From Aquatica leii (lineage: Eukaryota; Arthropoda; Insecta; Coleoptera; Lampyridae): a stretch of DNA of 64,000 bases. The DNA lies in contig CM069432.1 of NCBI GenBank assembly GCA_035610365.1, forward strand, positions 4,526,001 to 4,590,000, given 5' to 3'. Below the pieces are notes generated by a model that ran no database searches, had not been told where the DNA came from, and was given only the letters and a program-made list of their open reading frames with translations. The position numbers and the translations under genes are program-made. Of the stretch, positions 9,193 through 19,960 are shown piece after piece. Position 1 is the stretch's first letter. The number at the start of each line of letters is the position of its first letter.

Positions 9193-11937
9193 CACATACG
9201 GGTATTTGAACAATCTAGCTGGTCAAAATTATTTTTGGTGTTAACCAGACCCTAAATGATATAAAACGATGCTAAGATAAAATAAAAATAAAAAATATGT
9301 ATTATTTGGAGAAAATATATTTCTTTTACAAAATATATGTTTATTATAAAAACATACAATATAACAAAATACAAATATTATGAAATTTATTGGCTCACAG
9401 ACCTCGTCAAAATACAAGTAGGTACAAAACATATAATTTAAGTAACTACAAAAAGTTTCTTCGGCTAATCTTCTTCGGAAATTTCATATTCCTCCCTTCC
9501 TGATGGAACTGTTGGGTTTGGCTGTGCGGATAGAAGTAATGTCAATGTTTCGGAACTGAACGAACTTATTTTCGTTTTTTTTTTATAATCCTCATACTAC
9601 TAAGCAAAGGATCCGAGCTCAAAAGCAGCCTATTAAAAATATCTCTTTTACATGCTTCTCTTGAAAATTTTCGGGAATAATCTTGGCGATAAATCCTAAA
9701 ATATTTGTTCCTCGCCTCTGCTGCCTCTTCCGAAAGTTGCCAATATTACTTTTAATCTGAAAATTAAGTCGTAACTTATGCCAGTTATTTTGGAGGCTAA
9801 TTTCGGATTTTTAAAAAATCTCCTGCTAGTGTTACCATCATTTGTATTTCCAAAATTTGCTTTTGGCATGTCCACTAACAATCCCATTTCATTGCGAAAC
9901 CTCGTCTGTATTTCTGTTTTTCTTTGCTTCTCGATTTGTTTCTCTTCTTCTGTCTTTTTTCACGGTATTTTTTACCGGTAATTTGTATGCTAAATGGAGG
10001 ATGCTCTCCAAAAACCTAATCCTGGCATGTAAAATAGATAACCCGAATTCAGTAGCTTTAAAGGATATATCCCTTTTATGATCCAGTTTATTGAATTCTT
10101 TTGAAGTTGCACTACAAATGTAGCAACGACTTGTGGATGTTGTGCCAGTAGCCGCATTACAGAGTTTTCCGTCGACCATAGTCATAAACTTATGCTTAAT
10201 AAACAACTTTTTCTATGAATATCAACTTCAGTCGCAATTAATGTGTTTATGGCATTCTTTACATAATTTATTTCTTCATTTGTGACATTAGTAGTCTCTT
10301 TCATAAAACGGAATCTTATCGGTCGGCACCACCGAGGAGAAGAAGGTGTCGGACATTCTCACAATACCTTTTCATTGTTTTTTCCACAAACTAATTTTAC
10401 AGGCATAAAACAGCTTTGAAATATATTCGCATCTAAATCCACTTCATTGTCAAATTTTTGTTTATATTGTGATTGTTGAGATCCGTCACATCCCCATTTA
10501 CACATCATTGTTAAAGTGTTCCTTTTATTCTCTTCTATTGTTGATAAGACGTTTTCTAGAAATTCTGATAAACGCTTAGCTGTAACATCAACTAGTGATT
10601 GCAGCTGGCTTGAAGCGCAGGTACTCGGTACTGTGCACACTTCTGGGGGCAGATAACATCCTATTTTTGCCTGTCGCAAAAGACTATAGCACGTAAGAAC
10701 CTTTTCTTCTTGTTCTTCTTATTATTTCATATTGCCCTCGTGTTAAATCAGCATCAATAAACATCTTTAGTGCACCCACGGGTCTCAACTGTGGAGTTTT
10801 TTTTACTTTTTGTAGTAGTTTTATAAGCTTTTTTGTATTTTGAGACACGTGTTGGTGTGCTAGTAATTTTTTTAAGAATATTGGAAGCATCTCGTTTCCC
10901 AGATTTCCTGAACTCGACTTGCGCTGCGTGAACTAAAAAACCATCTTCCAAAGTGGAGCGGAGTTCCTCAGTTTTCCTTCTTTAGGTTCTTTCACTCGAC
11001 TCTTCAAACGATTTCGGTGGGCGACTTGGTGGATTTTGTGTTGGGAATTTCAAATATGCCTTCCAACCACAGATTCTTGTTTTTTAGGAAAACAGCTTCT
11101 TTTTTATGAGCTTTAGTCCATCTTTGTCTTATTTCCGATTTGAAACGTTCAAAATTAAATTTAAGTTTTTTGAATTCGTCCTCAATTAAGTCGTCACGAG
11201 AAAAAAGTTGGTCTTTCAAAAAATTTTGTTTTTCTTCCAAATTCCGCAAATTTTCATTTTTTATAAGGTCGAACAAGTATTTGCGAGTTACTACTATTAC
11301 TCTCGAGGTACCCATTACATCTAAAACAATAAAATTTTGAATTAATTTGCATAAGACGTCATTTTCATATTCCGATTTTTTGGTGGAAAAAAGATTGAAG
11401 TACTGAAATTTATTGCATCTGCATATTTCCACGGCAGATTTTTGATTATTTTTATAGTTCGTACTATAAGTTTTTAATATCAATTAGAACAATTACCGGA
11501 TCTACCCCGATAGTATTAGTTTTACTTTTCTGAACATAAAATACTATATAAAAACAGCCTTATAAAAAGAGTTACATTTGAATGATAAAAAATATACAAT
11601 TATAAAACAATATTTACTTAAATAATACGTAATGGAATAGTTACATACCTCCAAAATTAGAATCTATCACTTTTTGCTCATCACAAACAAAGAAAATTTT
11701 TTATTCACTTTGAAACTAAATGTTTACAAAAAAGCGTCGAGAACTGATACTTACACACTACACAATGATCAAGTTCCGATTGACGTTGACGCGAGAGATA
11801 AATGAGGAGAGGGGTAGAAAGAGTTGCTTATAGTTCCCTGGAATGTCCTCTTACGGTTGTAGCCAATTAAAGGTTTGTTTTCTGAAATTTGATAAATTGA
11901 CTTATGGCCGCGTAGAATGCTCAAACACCCGTATGTG
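9193..11937 (-). mobile_element. Transib DNA transposon with TIRs and 5-bp target duplication
   Basis: A 2745-base element. The left end reads CACATACGGGTATTTGAACA; the right end, complemented, reads CACATACGGGTGTTTGAGCA. The two ends match at 27 of 33 positions. Both start with CAC, as Transib and RAG recombination signals do. The flanks are CGACG at 9188-9192 and 11938-11942; deleting the element and one copy restores the LINE reading frame. Five-base duplications, CAC termini and the RAG1-like transposase together identify the superfamily. The encoded transposase is broken, so the copy is inactive, although the ends are well preserved. Confidence 0.9.
9465..11483 (-). pseudogene. Transib transposase (RAG1-core-related), frameshifted
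   Basis: DDE transposase that would cut the element out by a hairpin-forming mechanism; the family is the recognised relative of the RAG1 recombinase core. Pieces in order: N-terminal segment 11483-11004 (ends RQRWTKAHKKEAVFLKNKNL), damaged linker 10951-10684, first catalytic Asp region 10679-10359 with CKWGCDGSQQSQYKQK, and second Asp region 10206-9889 with MTMVDGKLCNAATGTTSTSRC followed by a Cys pair. Then comes LVDMPKANFGNTNDGNTSRRFF at about 9890-9820. The Glu region SEEAAEARNKYF lies near 9730-9695 in a shifted frame, and the C terminus ends SEED with a stop at 9465. At least four frame breaks make it non-functional. The residue roles are inferred from the Transib/RAG1 family. Confidence 0.85.
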
Positions 11938-11942
11938 CGACG
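11938..11942 (+). repeat. Right 5-bp target duplication of Transib
   Basis: CGACG, identical to 9188-9192. Confidence 0.85.
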
Positions 11943-12506
11943 GTTAACAATAGAAATGAAAACGCACCTGAAATTCTTTCTAGAATAGAACAGGCAAGAA
12001 ATACATTCTTAAAGATGAAATGTGTCTTATGCAACAAAGATCTGACGTTACCTCTCAAATTAAGATTGGTAAAATGCTATGTCTATTCCGTATTGTTATA
12101 CGGAATGGAAGCATGGACACTAAGCAAGTACCTAACAAAAAGGTTACACTCCTTCGAATTGTGGATATACAGACGAATTCTTAAAATCCCGTGGACCGAC
12201 AAAATTACAAATAAGGAAGTGCTGAGGAGAGTAAATAAAGATGAAGAAGAACTCGTCACGGATATCAAAAGTCGTAAACTTCAATATCTTGGCCACATTA
12301 TACGGGGAAAGCAATACGACCTGCTAAAACTTATCATGCAAGGAAAAATTCTGGGCAAACGAAGTGTTGGACGAAGAAGAATGTCTTGGTTACGTAACCT
12401 GCGGGAATGGTACAACTGTAACCCCACCCAGCTGTTTCGGGCAGCAGCATCCAAAATAATAATCGCCACGATGATTTCCAAACTCCGTAGCGGAGATGGG
12501 ACTTAA
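11943..12506 (+). pseudogene. RTE-type LINE ORF2, C-terminal segment
   Basis: Continuation of the LINE protein after the Transib insert. It reads SRIEQARNTFLKMK, then LPLKLRLVKCYVYSVLLYGME, WTLSK, FELWIYRRILKIPWTDKITN, KLQYLGHIIRGK and a basic stretch GKRSVGRRRMSWLRNL, ending with a stop at 12506. The thumb and connector layout resembles BovB-like RTE proteins, which supports the RTE assignment. The frame is open throughout, and the stop is followed at once by the AAG tail. Confidence 0.85.
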
Positions 12507-12515
12507 AGAAGAAGA

Positions 12516-12526
12516 AGCTAATAGCA
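12516..12526 (+). repeat. Right target site duplication of the RTE LINE
   Basis: AGCTAATAGCA, identical to 8370-8380. Confidence 0.85.
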
Positions 12527-13079
12527 CATGTCTGGACAATCGTTAGTACAACTCTTTTACTATTTATTAATTTGTGTAGTTTTCAAACGTAAATACGAAC
12601 GACTTAGATATATGTTTTATCACGACAAATGCTTACAACATTAAATTTATCACAAAAGCGTTCTGCTTCTGATTCTAAAAATCACTGGATTCACATTGAT
12701 TCAATATCTAAAAGGCTAGCAACATCATTTTTATCTGCGATACTTATTTACGAACTCGCAATTACTCGTATCTGTGTAGTTCTACACTGTTTTTTAACTT
12801 TTCTTTCCTCTCTTTGTTGAAATAAAAATATTTGTTGTTATACTTGTGTTTTGCAATTTGTTTACTCTTGTTGTTCGAGAAATGCGGGATCTGTAATTAA
12901 TATAAAAAAACCAATAAGTAGATTTGACGCAAAAACTGAAGAAATGTATTTGAATGAATATCTAGAAAAACGACAACCGGACACAGTTGTATTTAGGAGT
13001 TTGAAAGACAATCTTGTAGCTTACGGGAGTTTGGAAAGGTAAAGAAAAACCAAGTTTCGGGCAAAAATAAAGAAAATTT
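12527..13079. other. No recognised feature
   Basis: A 63-codon frame at 12851-13042 (contains INIKKPISRFDAKTEEMYL) shows no domain I recognise. Otherwise AT-rich sequence. Confidence 0.35.
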
Positions 13080-13883
13080 TGTTCTGCAAAGCGTGGTTGA
13101 GACAACTTGAACGCCTTTCCGTCAGATTGAACAAGCTACTAGCTGTGGGTTATTTAACTGTAGGAATACTGTCTACTGCCTACATACTGAAGATCTTTCC
13201 TAATGATGAAATTAAAATAATCCCAAAAACACCAAAAACATACACGCAAGTAACAAAAGGATTTAAAAAACGTTGAATTCCATAGATACCAAAGTAAACA
13301 AGAACAAAGATTTCGTTTTTTTCCAAAACTTCTATCCATCTACTGATAGGATAGATTTAAAAATGGCTTCAGTCACATAGACACAAGATAACGAGCTTAT
13401 GAAACGTGAAACAAGCTAGAACAAAAAAAATTACCTCCCTCTGTAGTGGATCTAAAACCGATAAACAATAATAAGGAAGTCTACAACATTACCAACATCT
13501 TGCATTTCATAGTAGATTTTGAACCACCACGTACTAAAAAAACAATTTCAAAATGCTCCAGATGTCAAAAACACGGCCATACAAAGAAGTTTTGCAATAG
13601 AACACCTAGATGCGTTAAATGCAATCCACCTGACAATGCAAACACAATAAAATACAAAGATATTACCTGCGTAAATTGCAATGGAAATCATCCTGCTAGT
13701 TACAAAGGATGTCCTGTTTGTAAAGATGTTTATCAAATAATCTTTCTTCCACCGACACCAAAATTGGGGAAAAAATGGATTTTCACTCTATGTATTACAA
13801 CACCCAGATGGAACCACTCATGCTGGCACCGTCATAGTCAACAAGTCCAAACACTTCAGTTACAAGCCACATTACTTTATTAG
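13080..13883 (+). pseudogene. Jockey-clade LINE ORF1 (nucleic-acid-binding gag), broken
   Basis: Nucleocapsid-like ORF1 of a Jockey-type LINE. Upstream debris (13080-13380) precedes an open segment from 13446 with a PRE/C2HC domain: EVYNITNILHFIVDFEPPR, then CCHC knuckles CSRCQKHGHTKKFC and CVKC, and CVNCNGNHPASYKGC. The tail from about 13740 (PTPKLGKKW) runs out of the normal sequence and is followed by ORF2 material after an apparent deletion. No in-frame ATG fits the segment starting at 13446 (GTG there), so the true start has been lost. Confidence 0.75.
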
Positions 13884-15133
13884 CTGTCAGAGATTATAAT
13901 GAAAAACATGTCCACTGGGGTCTTAGACTGTGCACCACAAAATTACAACGACTATCTACAGACAAACCAAGATACTGGCTGACCGACCTTACTAAACAAT
14001 CAGATCGGCTCGATCTCTGTTTTGTTAAAAACGTAAATCAAAAGTTTCTAAACATTAGTTCCTGTCTTGACCTCTCAACTGACGACTCACCCCTAATAGT
14101 AACATTGGACACAACATCTCTACTTAAAGAGAAGGCAACCACACTAATCAACAAAAAGACAGATTGGACTTTTTCCGAAACCTAAAGACATCTTAAATAC
14201 AGACATTCAACTAGAATCTCTACAAGATTTAAATAAAAATGCAGTATTCACACAGGTCATAAAACAGGTCAGGCTGAAAAAAATGTAGTAAAACAAAGAT
14301 TATATAAGATGTGGCAGACAGCAGACAACTCGAATGACAAAAGAATTTTAAATCAGGCTACCGCTGAACTTAAAACTCTTCTATCCGATCTTTTTAATAA
14401 AAATGTCCAACAAGATTTGACAAACTCGTCGTCTTCTGAAAAACCACCCGATACCTAAAGCGTCCACAACAATATTATAATGCGAGAAAAAGCATAAATC
14501 TTTGCAGAACACTTAGTAAAGATGTTCACACCATTTTCGACAGGAGCAAATATTGACGACGAAATTCAAAACTTCTTAAAAAACCCGTATCGAATGAGTC
14601 TTCCAATCAAAATATTCAAAACCACCATTCATACAAACCTAAATCTGTAAAAAGCACCAGGTTAGGACCTAATTACTGGTCATATTTTTAAACAACTGTC
14701 TCAAATGGACTATCAATTTTTAACCTTGATCGACGCTGTACTTACATTGCATACTGACCCGGTCTAGGCCAGCTACAAATACACCTTGATGAAATAGAAC
14801 AATGGTGCACCAAATGGCATATCCAAATCAACGAAACCAAATTAGTGGAAGTAACTTACGCCTTAAGAAGAGGGATTGGCCACACGTGGCATTTAATAAC
14901 TACCAAATCTATGAAACAGATAGCGCAAAGTATCCTGGCATCTAGTTAGACAGAAAGTTAATTGGGAATTGGAATTGGAAAACCCATATCTGAATCAAGC
15001 TCAAACAACTTAGACTAAAGCTTTAGATAATGTACTGGCTGATAGGGCGCAATTCGCATCCTACGCTAGAATAGAAATTACTTATGTGTAAAGCCATATT
15101 AAAACTCATTTGGGCCTACTGGGAACTCTTGTA
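13884..15133 (+). pseudogene. Jockey-clade LINE ORF2 debris
   Basis: Heavily mutated endonuclease and reverse transcriptase remnants in all three frames. The late endonuclease part reads DYNEKHVHWG, then PRYWLTDLTKQSDRLDLCFV and STDDSPLIVTL at about 13890-14110. A KAPG-like block lies near 14650. The RT tail LQIHLDEIEQWCTKWHIQINE lies near 14770-14840, and a CKAILKLIWAYWEL segment near 15090-15125. The canonical catalytic RT box is missing, so a large internal part has been deleted. The element is long dead and stops at the boundary of the repeat starting near 15160. Confidence 0.65.
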
Positions 15134-15159
15134 ACCGTCGTTTGAGTTTGTGCGGTTTC

Positions 15160-15745
15160 TTTTGTGAAAGACCCGGTAATTGAATTGATGATATTCGTTT
15201 TATGTACTTTAGGATTGTTTGATTGATTAAGCAAGTTATTTTACGACTTTAGATTCATCTTTGTCAATCAATTTTGTAAGTAAAATTTTGTATTCAAACA
15301 TTTAGAAATTATTACGTTTCTTAAACATCCGTATTCTGCATATACGTTGATTTGGCATTTTCTTTGTCCTGTAAAAATTCCAGTTGTAATTTATGTTTCC
15401 CTTCCGAGATATAAATGTAATTAAATGTTTTTTTTAGTATTGTGTGATCAAGTAAATGTTAAATAGTTAAACGTAAACAAGCTTTTAATTCTATCGGCTT
15501 TCGCGTTATGCGAATATTTGTTTATTGCAGATTTTAGTGAGATACACTCTATTATGGTATTTCCATGCGAGCTTGTGGTTGGCAAGGGTCAAAAGTCCAT
15601 TGAGCTTTACACCTTCCTGGCGCCCTTTGATTTTGACTTTTGATTTTGTTTTTTAAGTTTTTCTAACGGTTACGGAATTTTGAATATAACCCACCCCGTC
15701 GGCACTGAGCACCGGCAACATTTTGTTTATGTTACTTTATTTCAG
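15160..15745 (+). repeat. Dispersed repeat, copy 1
   Basis: Starts TTTCTTTTGTGAAAGACCCGG and ends TATTTCAG. The complement of 50782-52555 starts ATCTTTTATGTAAGACCCCG and ends CTCATTTCAG, and the last ~150 bases of both align well (block GGAATTTT-ATATAACCCACCCCGTC at about 15673-15697). A TGGCGCCC octamer at about 15625 is shared and could be a tRNA-primer site of an LTR element, but that is speculation. The copies differ greatly in length (about 586 versus 1774 bases). Confidence 0.5.
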
Positions 15746-16368
15746 TGTCATTGTTCCAACTTTTGCACGTAACACTCTAGGACATAGCTAGTACATCTTG
15801 CATCGAAAGCATACACAGATTTCAATCAAAGATAAATGCACCATGGTATGTCCGTAATGAAACAATACTACGCGACCTTGCAACTTCTACCTAATTCAAA
15901 AACATAGTGCGCGGTATAGTAAAAAAAAATTGCATACATCAATTATCTTGTTTGCATATAAATGTCTAAATACAACGTTGAATTCTAAGCACCAATTGTA
16001 TACTATGTAGTAAAACATAATACGTAAAAGGTAAAAAAGCATAAATTGAATTCTTGTAGGTAAACATCATAGATTCTTAACGGTTTTATTATTTATTATT
16101 ACTTATAACGTACATATTTAAATAAGGAAAAAAATAGCAACACAAAATAATTTAACAGAACTCGATACGTGACAAGTTAACAAAAACGGATTTAACAAAG
16201 GCACATAAAATATATTCATTTAATAATTTATAAAACTAATTAGCATCTGACAGTTTTTACAAGCACTTTGCTCCGGTAATTAGAACACCTTGATAATTTA
16301 AATTTCAACGTAGCATTTGATTGGTTTGTCAGTTTATTTTACGATTAGAATAAATATTTTTTTTTTAG
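15746..16368. other. Noncoding, probably intron
   Basis: AT-rich sequence without reading frames, ending in a pyrimidine-rich tract and AG at 16367-16368 that serves as the splice acceptor of the next feature. Confidence 0.4.
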
Positions 16369-16523
16369 ATTCATCAATTATTTCAAGAACGACTAGCAAA
16401 GAATAATCTTAAATCGGAGGGTGTATGGTCGCCGTGGAGTTCATGGACGCCGTGTTCAAGGAGTTGTGGCGGTGGCGTCTCTCAACAAATTCGTCATTGT
16501 GTTCCAAAGAACACTCGATTCAG
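16369..16523 (+). CDS. Internal host exon encoding a thrombospondin type-1 repeat
   Basis: A 155-base exon, bounded by a T-rich tract plus AG (16367-16368) and a CAG|GTTAGA donor (16523/16524). Read from the first base it gives [18 protein letters not shown], then the TSP1 signature [19 protein letters not shown], then QQIRHC. The WxxWxxW tryptophan ladder and the CSxSCGGG box are diagnostic for TSP1 repeats. These fold outside the cell and occur in matrix and guidance proteins such as ADAMTS-like, papilin, punctin and semaphorin-5 families. The reading frame ends two bases into a codon. The flanking exons of the gene are outside the window or not recognised, so the gene cannot be named. This is the only confident host exon here. 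Confidence 0.85.
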
Positions 16524-17608
16524 GTTAGATGTAGTAGTAAATATTTGCATCTACTTTATATTCTAACTGTATTTACAACTTATATCGTTTGCGTAACTCT
16601 CATTCATAAATTTACGTAAATTAGTTTCTTTCTTTTTCGTCCGTTGTCTAATGGACATCGTAAAAAACTAAAATTTATTATTATTTTATAGATTACACAT
16701 CTAAATGACTTTGTTTTATCCAATCAGAGTACATTATTACAAGACTTTTTATAGTACTCAGTCAAATTTAAAGGTATTGAGTTTATCACCTTATAAATAT
16801 TTAACATGAATGATAGTATAATTTTTAATTGAATAAGTATTAACATCGTGTTAGGTTTTTATGATTATACTGAGGATAAGGTGGAAGTTTGATGGATTTT
16901 TTTTATTTGCATCAGTTTTTTTTTAATGCGTAATTTAACAGCTAGGATGCTATTAACAGAAAAATGCATGGTGCTACTGAACAACTTTACGATTAGTCAC
17001 TCTCATGACATTTAGTCCCGTACTATTCTAACAGGTTTAATAACCATTAGTAAATGATGTTTCTAATCAAAGAAACTGAAAGAAACACATGTAACTTCCT
17101 TACAAGTATTTTGTTTTAGCGCTGTTGCTATGTTATTTAAGTGATAAACATTGTTTTGTTTTTTTTTTGAAAGATGAAATTTTAAATAACGTAAATTTAT
17201 ACGAAGTTAAAAACTTATGCAATAAAAGCCAAACTAGCTGCCTGGACAGGCTTCCTTCTGGCAAAAGTTAATAGAAAAAATTAAATAAACAAAACATATT
17301 TTGGAGTCATCACGTTCACCAAATCACCAAATAAAACTGACAGCTGCCCAACGCGCGTGCCGGCGACATACAATTTTAGAGAAGCTTGGGTTTTCAAGAT
17401 TAACGCGGCAAACACTCAATGACTAACCCTGGTATTTATTTATGGTCATAGCGAAAGAAAAAAAAATTTGTTTTGGCATATGTTTATACAACACTAAGCA
17501 AAAATGAGGTTAAGAATTAAAGTGAAATGAAAAAATGACATGAACATTGAAATCCATCGGTTTACAATACAGAACTTAAGACTAAGGTTACTATAATAAT
17601 AATAACAG
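16524..17608. other. Noncoding, probably intron
   Basis: AT-rich, no frames with recognisable content. Ends at the outer boundary of the first Penelope-like element pair. Confidence 0.4.
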
Positions 17609-19960
17609 TTTGGTGTGTTTCTATGCAACCTTAGATCCTTCGATGTGGAGGATAAGCACAACTCAGAAATAAAACTCTGTCGTAATTGTGGCTACGTTTC
17701 GTTGCCTATTGTGTCAACTTCATCAGGTCAATCTATATTAATGGTAATTACAATTAATTATACAAGTATAAGGGTCGAACATATTTCAATTGTCAATATA
17801 ATTAAAAACTTACGAACTAGAATAATAAATTACAATTTACAGTAAAAATGAAAACAAACAACAAATTATCAAAATCTTATTTGTTCACCAATATTACGCT
17901 TGAGTAAAAGAAATAATTAATCTTACCTAACAGTGGAATGTTTAATTTCTGCCCAAATATACATAAAATTAAAACATGGACAAAGTAGGAAAGCACGAAG
18001 ACATATAACCTTATACGACACAAGCATAACCCACACATAAGCTGAATCTCAATGATAGAATAAAAGTAATGTATACTTTAACAACTGATAAGCGTGGGAA
18101 ATTGTATTTATAATGATAAGATTAACCTAATTTTGTTAGTTATAAAAATTAAGTGACAAACAATTTAGTAAATACGTTTACATTTGCTAATAATGTTGTT
18201 ATACATGGGATTCAGATTTTGAGTATCCGTCTTGAAGTTTTTATTATCATTATATAAATTAATAAAAAACATCTCAGATATTAGTCTTTTTTTAAAATTT
18301 AGTTCTACATATAAAACTTGTGGATTGTCAAAATCAAAATCATGATTGTCCTCGACATGATGGAAAGTTAGGCCAGTAACTACAGTGTTTTTTATTGCAA
18401 TCATAGTTATGGTTTCTAATTCTATTTTTAAGTTTTTGTTTTGTTTGGCCGATATAATATTTATTGCATTGTTTCCAATTGATTTTATGTACAACGTATG
18501 ATTTGTCTAAGATGTTAGTTTTGTTTTTTAGTTTTGTATAAATATTGTTGTATATAGTGTTATGGTTATAAAGAACAATTTTGACATGATCAGATTTTTT
18601 TAAAATATCAATTATATTATTACTTAAATCTGGGATGTTAATAAGTTTTTTGTATTGTATACTGTTAGTAGGTGAAACATTCGTGTTTAATTTAAGTTGT
18701 ATGGCTGGTAACAATGGTGTAGGTTTAAGAATGTTCTTGATTAAATGATATGGATAACTGTTATTTTTTAAAATGTTTTTAAGAATCAATAAGTTTTTTT
18801 CATGAAATTGTATACTGCTAAGTTTTAAGATTTTATTCATCATACTTTTAATTGCGTTAATTTTTTGATTATGAGGATGTCTTGAGAAATAATTAATGAT
18901 CCTATTAGAAGCGATAGGTTTAGTGTACCAGTCAGTTAAAATTGTATTATTATGCATATCTCTAATCAGAAGGACATCTAAAAAAGGAATACAATTATCT
19001 TTTTCTAACTCATACGTAAATTGAATGTTAGAATTATAGTTATTGAATATATCTAATGTTTCATTAACTAAATGTTTAGCAATGCAATAATGTAATAATG
19101 CCATCAACGTAGACACACATAAACACAGGGTTAAAAGATAGTTTTGACTTAACAAATGTCAGTAAGTCATGCATAGTTAAGTTATCTAGGATGGGTGATG
19201 CTGGATTACCCATAGCTGTCCCAAATGTTTGTATATATTGACTATGCCCATACGTAAAAAAGCTGAATGTAAACAAAAACTCAACTATAGGTAGAAACTC
19301 ATTAAGGCTAAGTGTCGTAAAACTACATATCAGTTACCAATATTTTTTGATAAGACACACAATCAACTCTTTTGTAATATTAGTAAACAAAGGAGTTGCA
19401 TCAAATGATACTAATATGTAATCTCTAGGTACAACGACTTTATTAACTATATTTAGTAGATATACGAATTTTTAAGATTGTAATTAAACAAAAAGGAAAT
19501 GTTGTTTAATATAGTAGTTATGAACTTAGATAGTTCATAAGTCCGTGAATTAATGCATGATACTATAGGTCTTATGGGATGATTATCTTTATGTACCTTA
19601 ACAAGACCATAAAATTTTGCAGGATTACTCGTATAAGTAGTCAATTTTTTTTATATAAACTTAGATCAATATGGCCTTTTTCGTATAGCATTTGACTAAT
19701 CTTGTTATTCTGATTTTGAAAAGACATCGTATGATCATTACTAAATTTCTTGTAAATTTTAGTATCATTGAGTAAACGTTCTATTTTATCTTGATACATA
19801 GTTTTATTCATAATAACTGTAGAATTTCCTTTATCAGATTTAATTATAAAAATATCTTTATGAATCTTAAAAAAAAATTTTGTTTTAGTAATGGTTGAAT
19901 GGATAAAATGGTTTTGAGTTGGTATGGATTTAGTGTTTTTTTAAAGGAAGGATATTCTAC
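17609..19960 (-). mobile_element. Penelope-like retroelement, copy A
   Basis: Left (minus) arm of a head-to-head pair. The terminal region 17609-18164 carries the hammerhead-like motif. The protein region runs from about 19880 down to 18165 in pieces (19644-19453, 19276-19076, 19155-18340, 18494-18165). Blocks seen: [36 protein letters not shown], a catalytic box reading CVYVDGIIT (one Asp changed to Gly) and IPFLDVLLIRDM. The GIY-YIG endonuclease core YYIGQTKQKLKNRI follows, preceded by KINWKQC, where the other copies have KINCKQC. Several frameshifts and stops; inactive. Confidence 0.85.
17680..17726 (-). ncRNA. Hammerhead-ribozyme-like motif, copy A terminus
   Basis: On the minus strand: CTGATGA (17726-17720), a short hairpin, GAAAC (17700-17696), then CGTA and TACG arms. 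The core boxes match a hammerhead, which Penelope-like elements are known to carry in their terminal repeats. The base before the expected cleavage site is A rather than U, so activity is doubtful. Confidence 0.4.

Larger units (their letters stand above)
8381..12515 (+). mobile_element. 5'-truncated RTE-type LINE, split by a Transib insertion
   Basis: The LINE body is 8381-9192 joined to 11943-12515 (1385 bases without the insert). The protein is interrupted exactly between two codons of a Y-L-G-T-T-V-N-N reading and resumes in frame once the insert and one 5-base duplication are removed. The 5' end falls inside ORF2, a typical incomplete reverse transcription product. The 3' end is an AAG microsatellite tail (about 12504-12515), as in RTE-type elements with short tandem-repeat tails. 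An 11-base target duplication, AGCTAATAGCA, flanks the whole unit. Confidence 0.85.

Noticed and set aside
17615-17845. A 76-codon frame on the plus strand in the Penelope terminal region (and its relative at 21607-21891, minus)
   Set aside because: It lies in the terminal repeat opposite the hammerhead-like motif, appears antisense in each copy and has no recognisable domain; treated as a chance frame.
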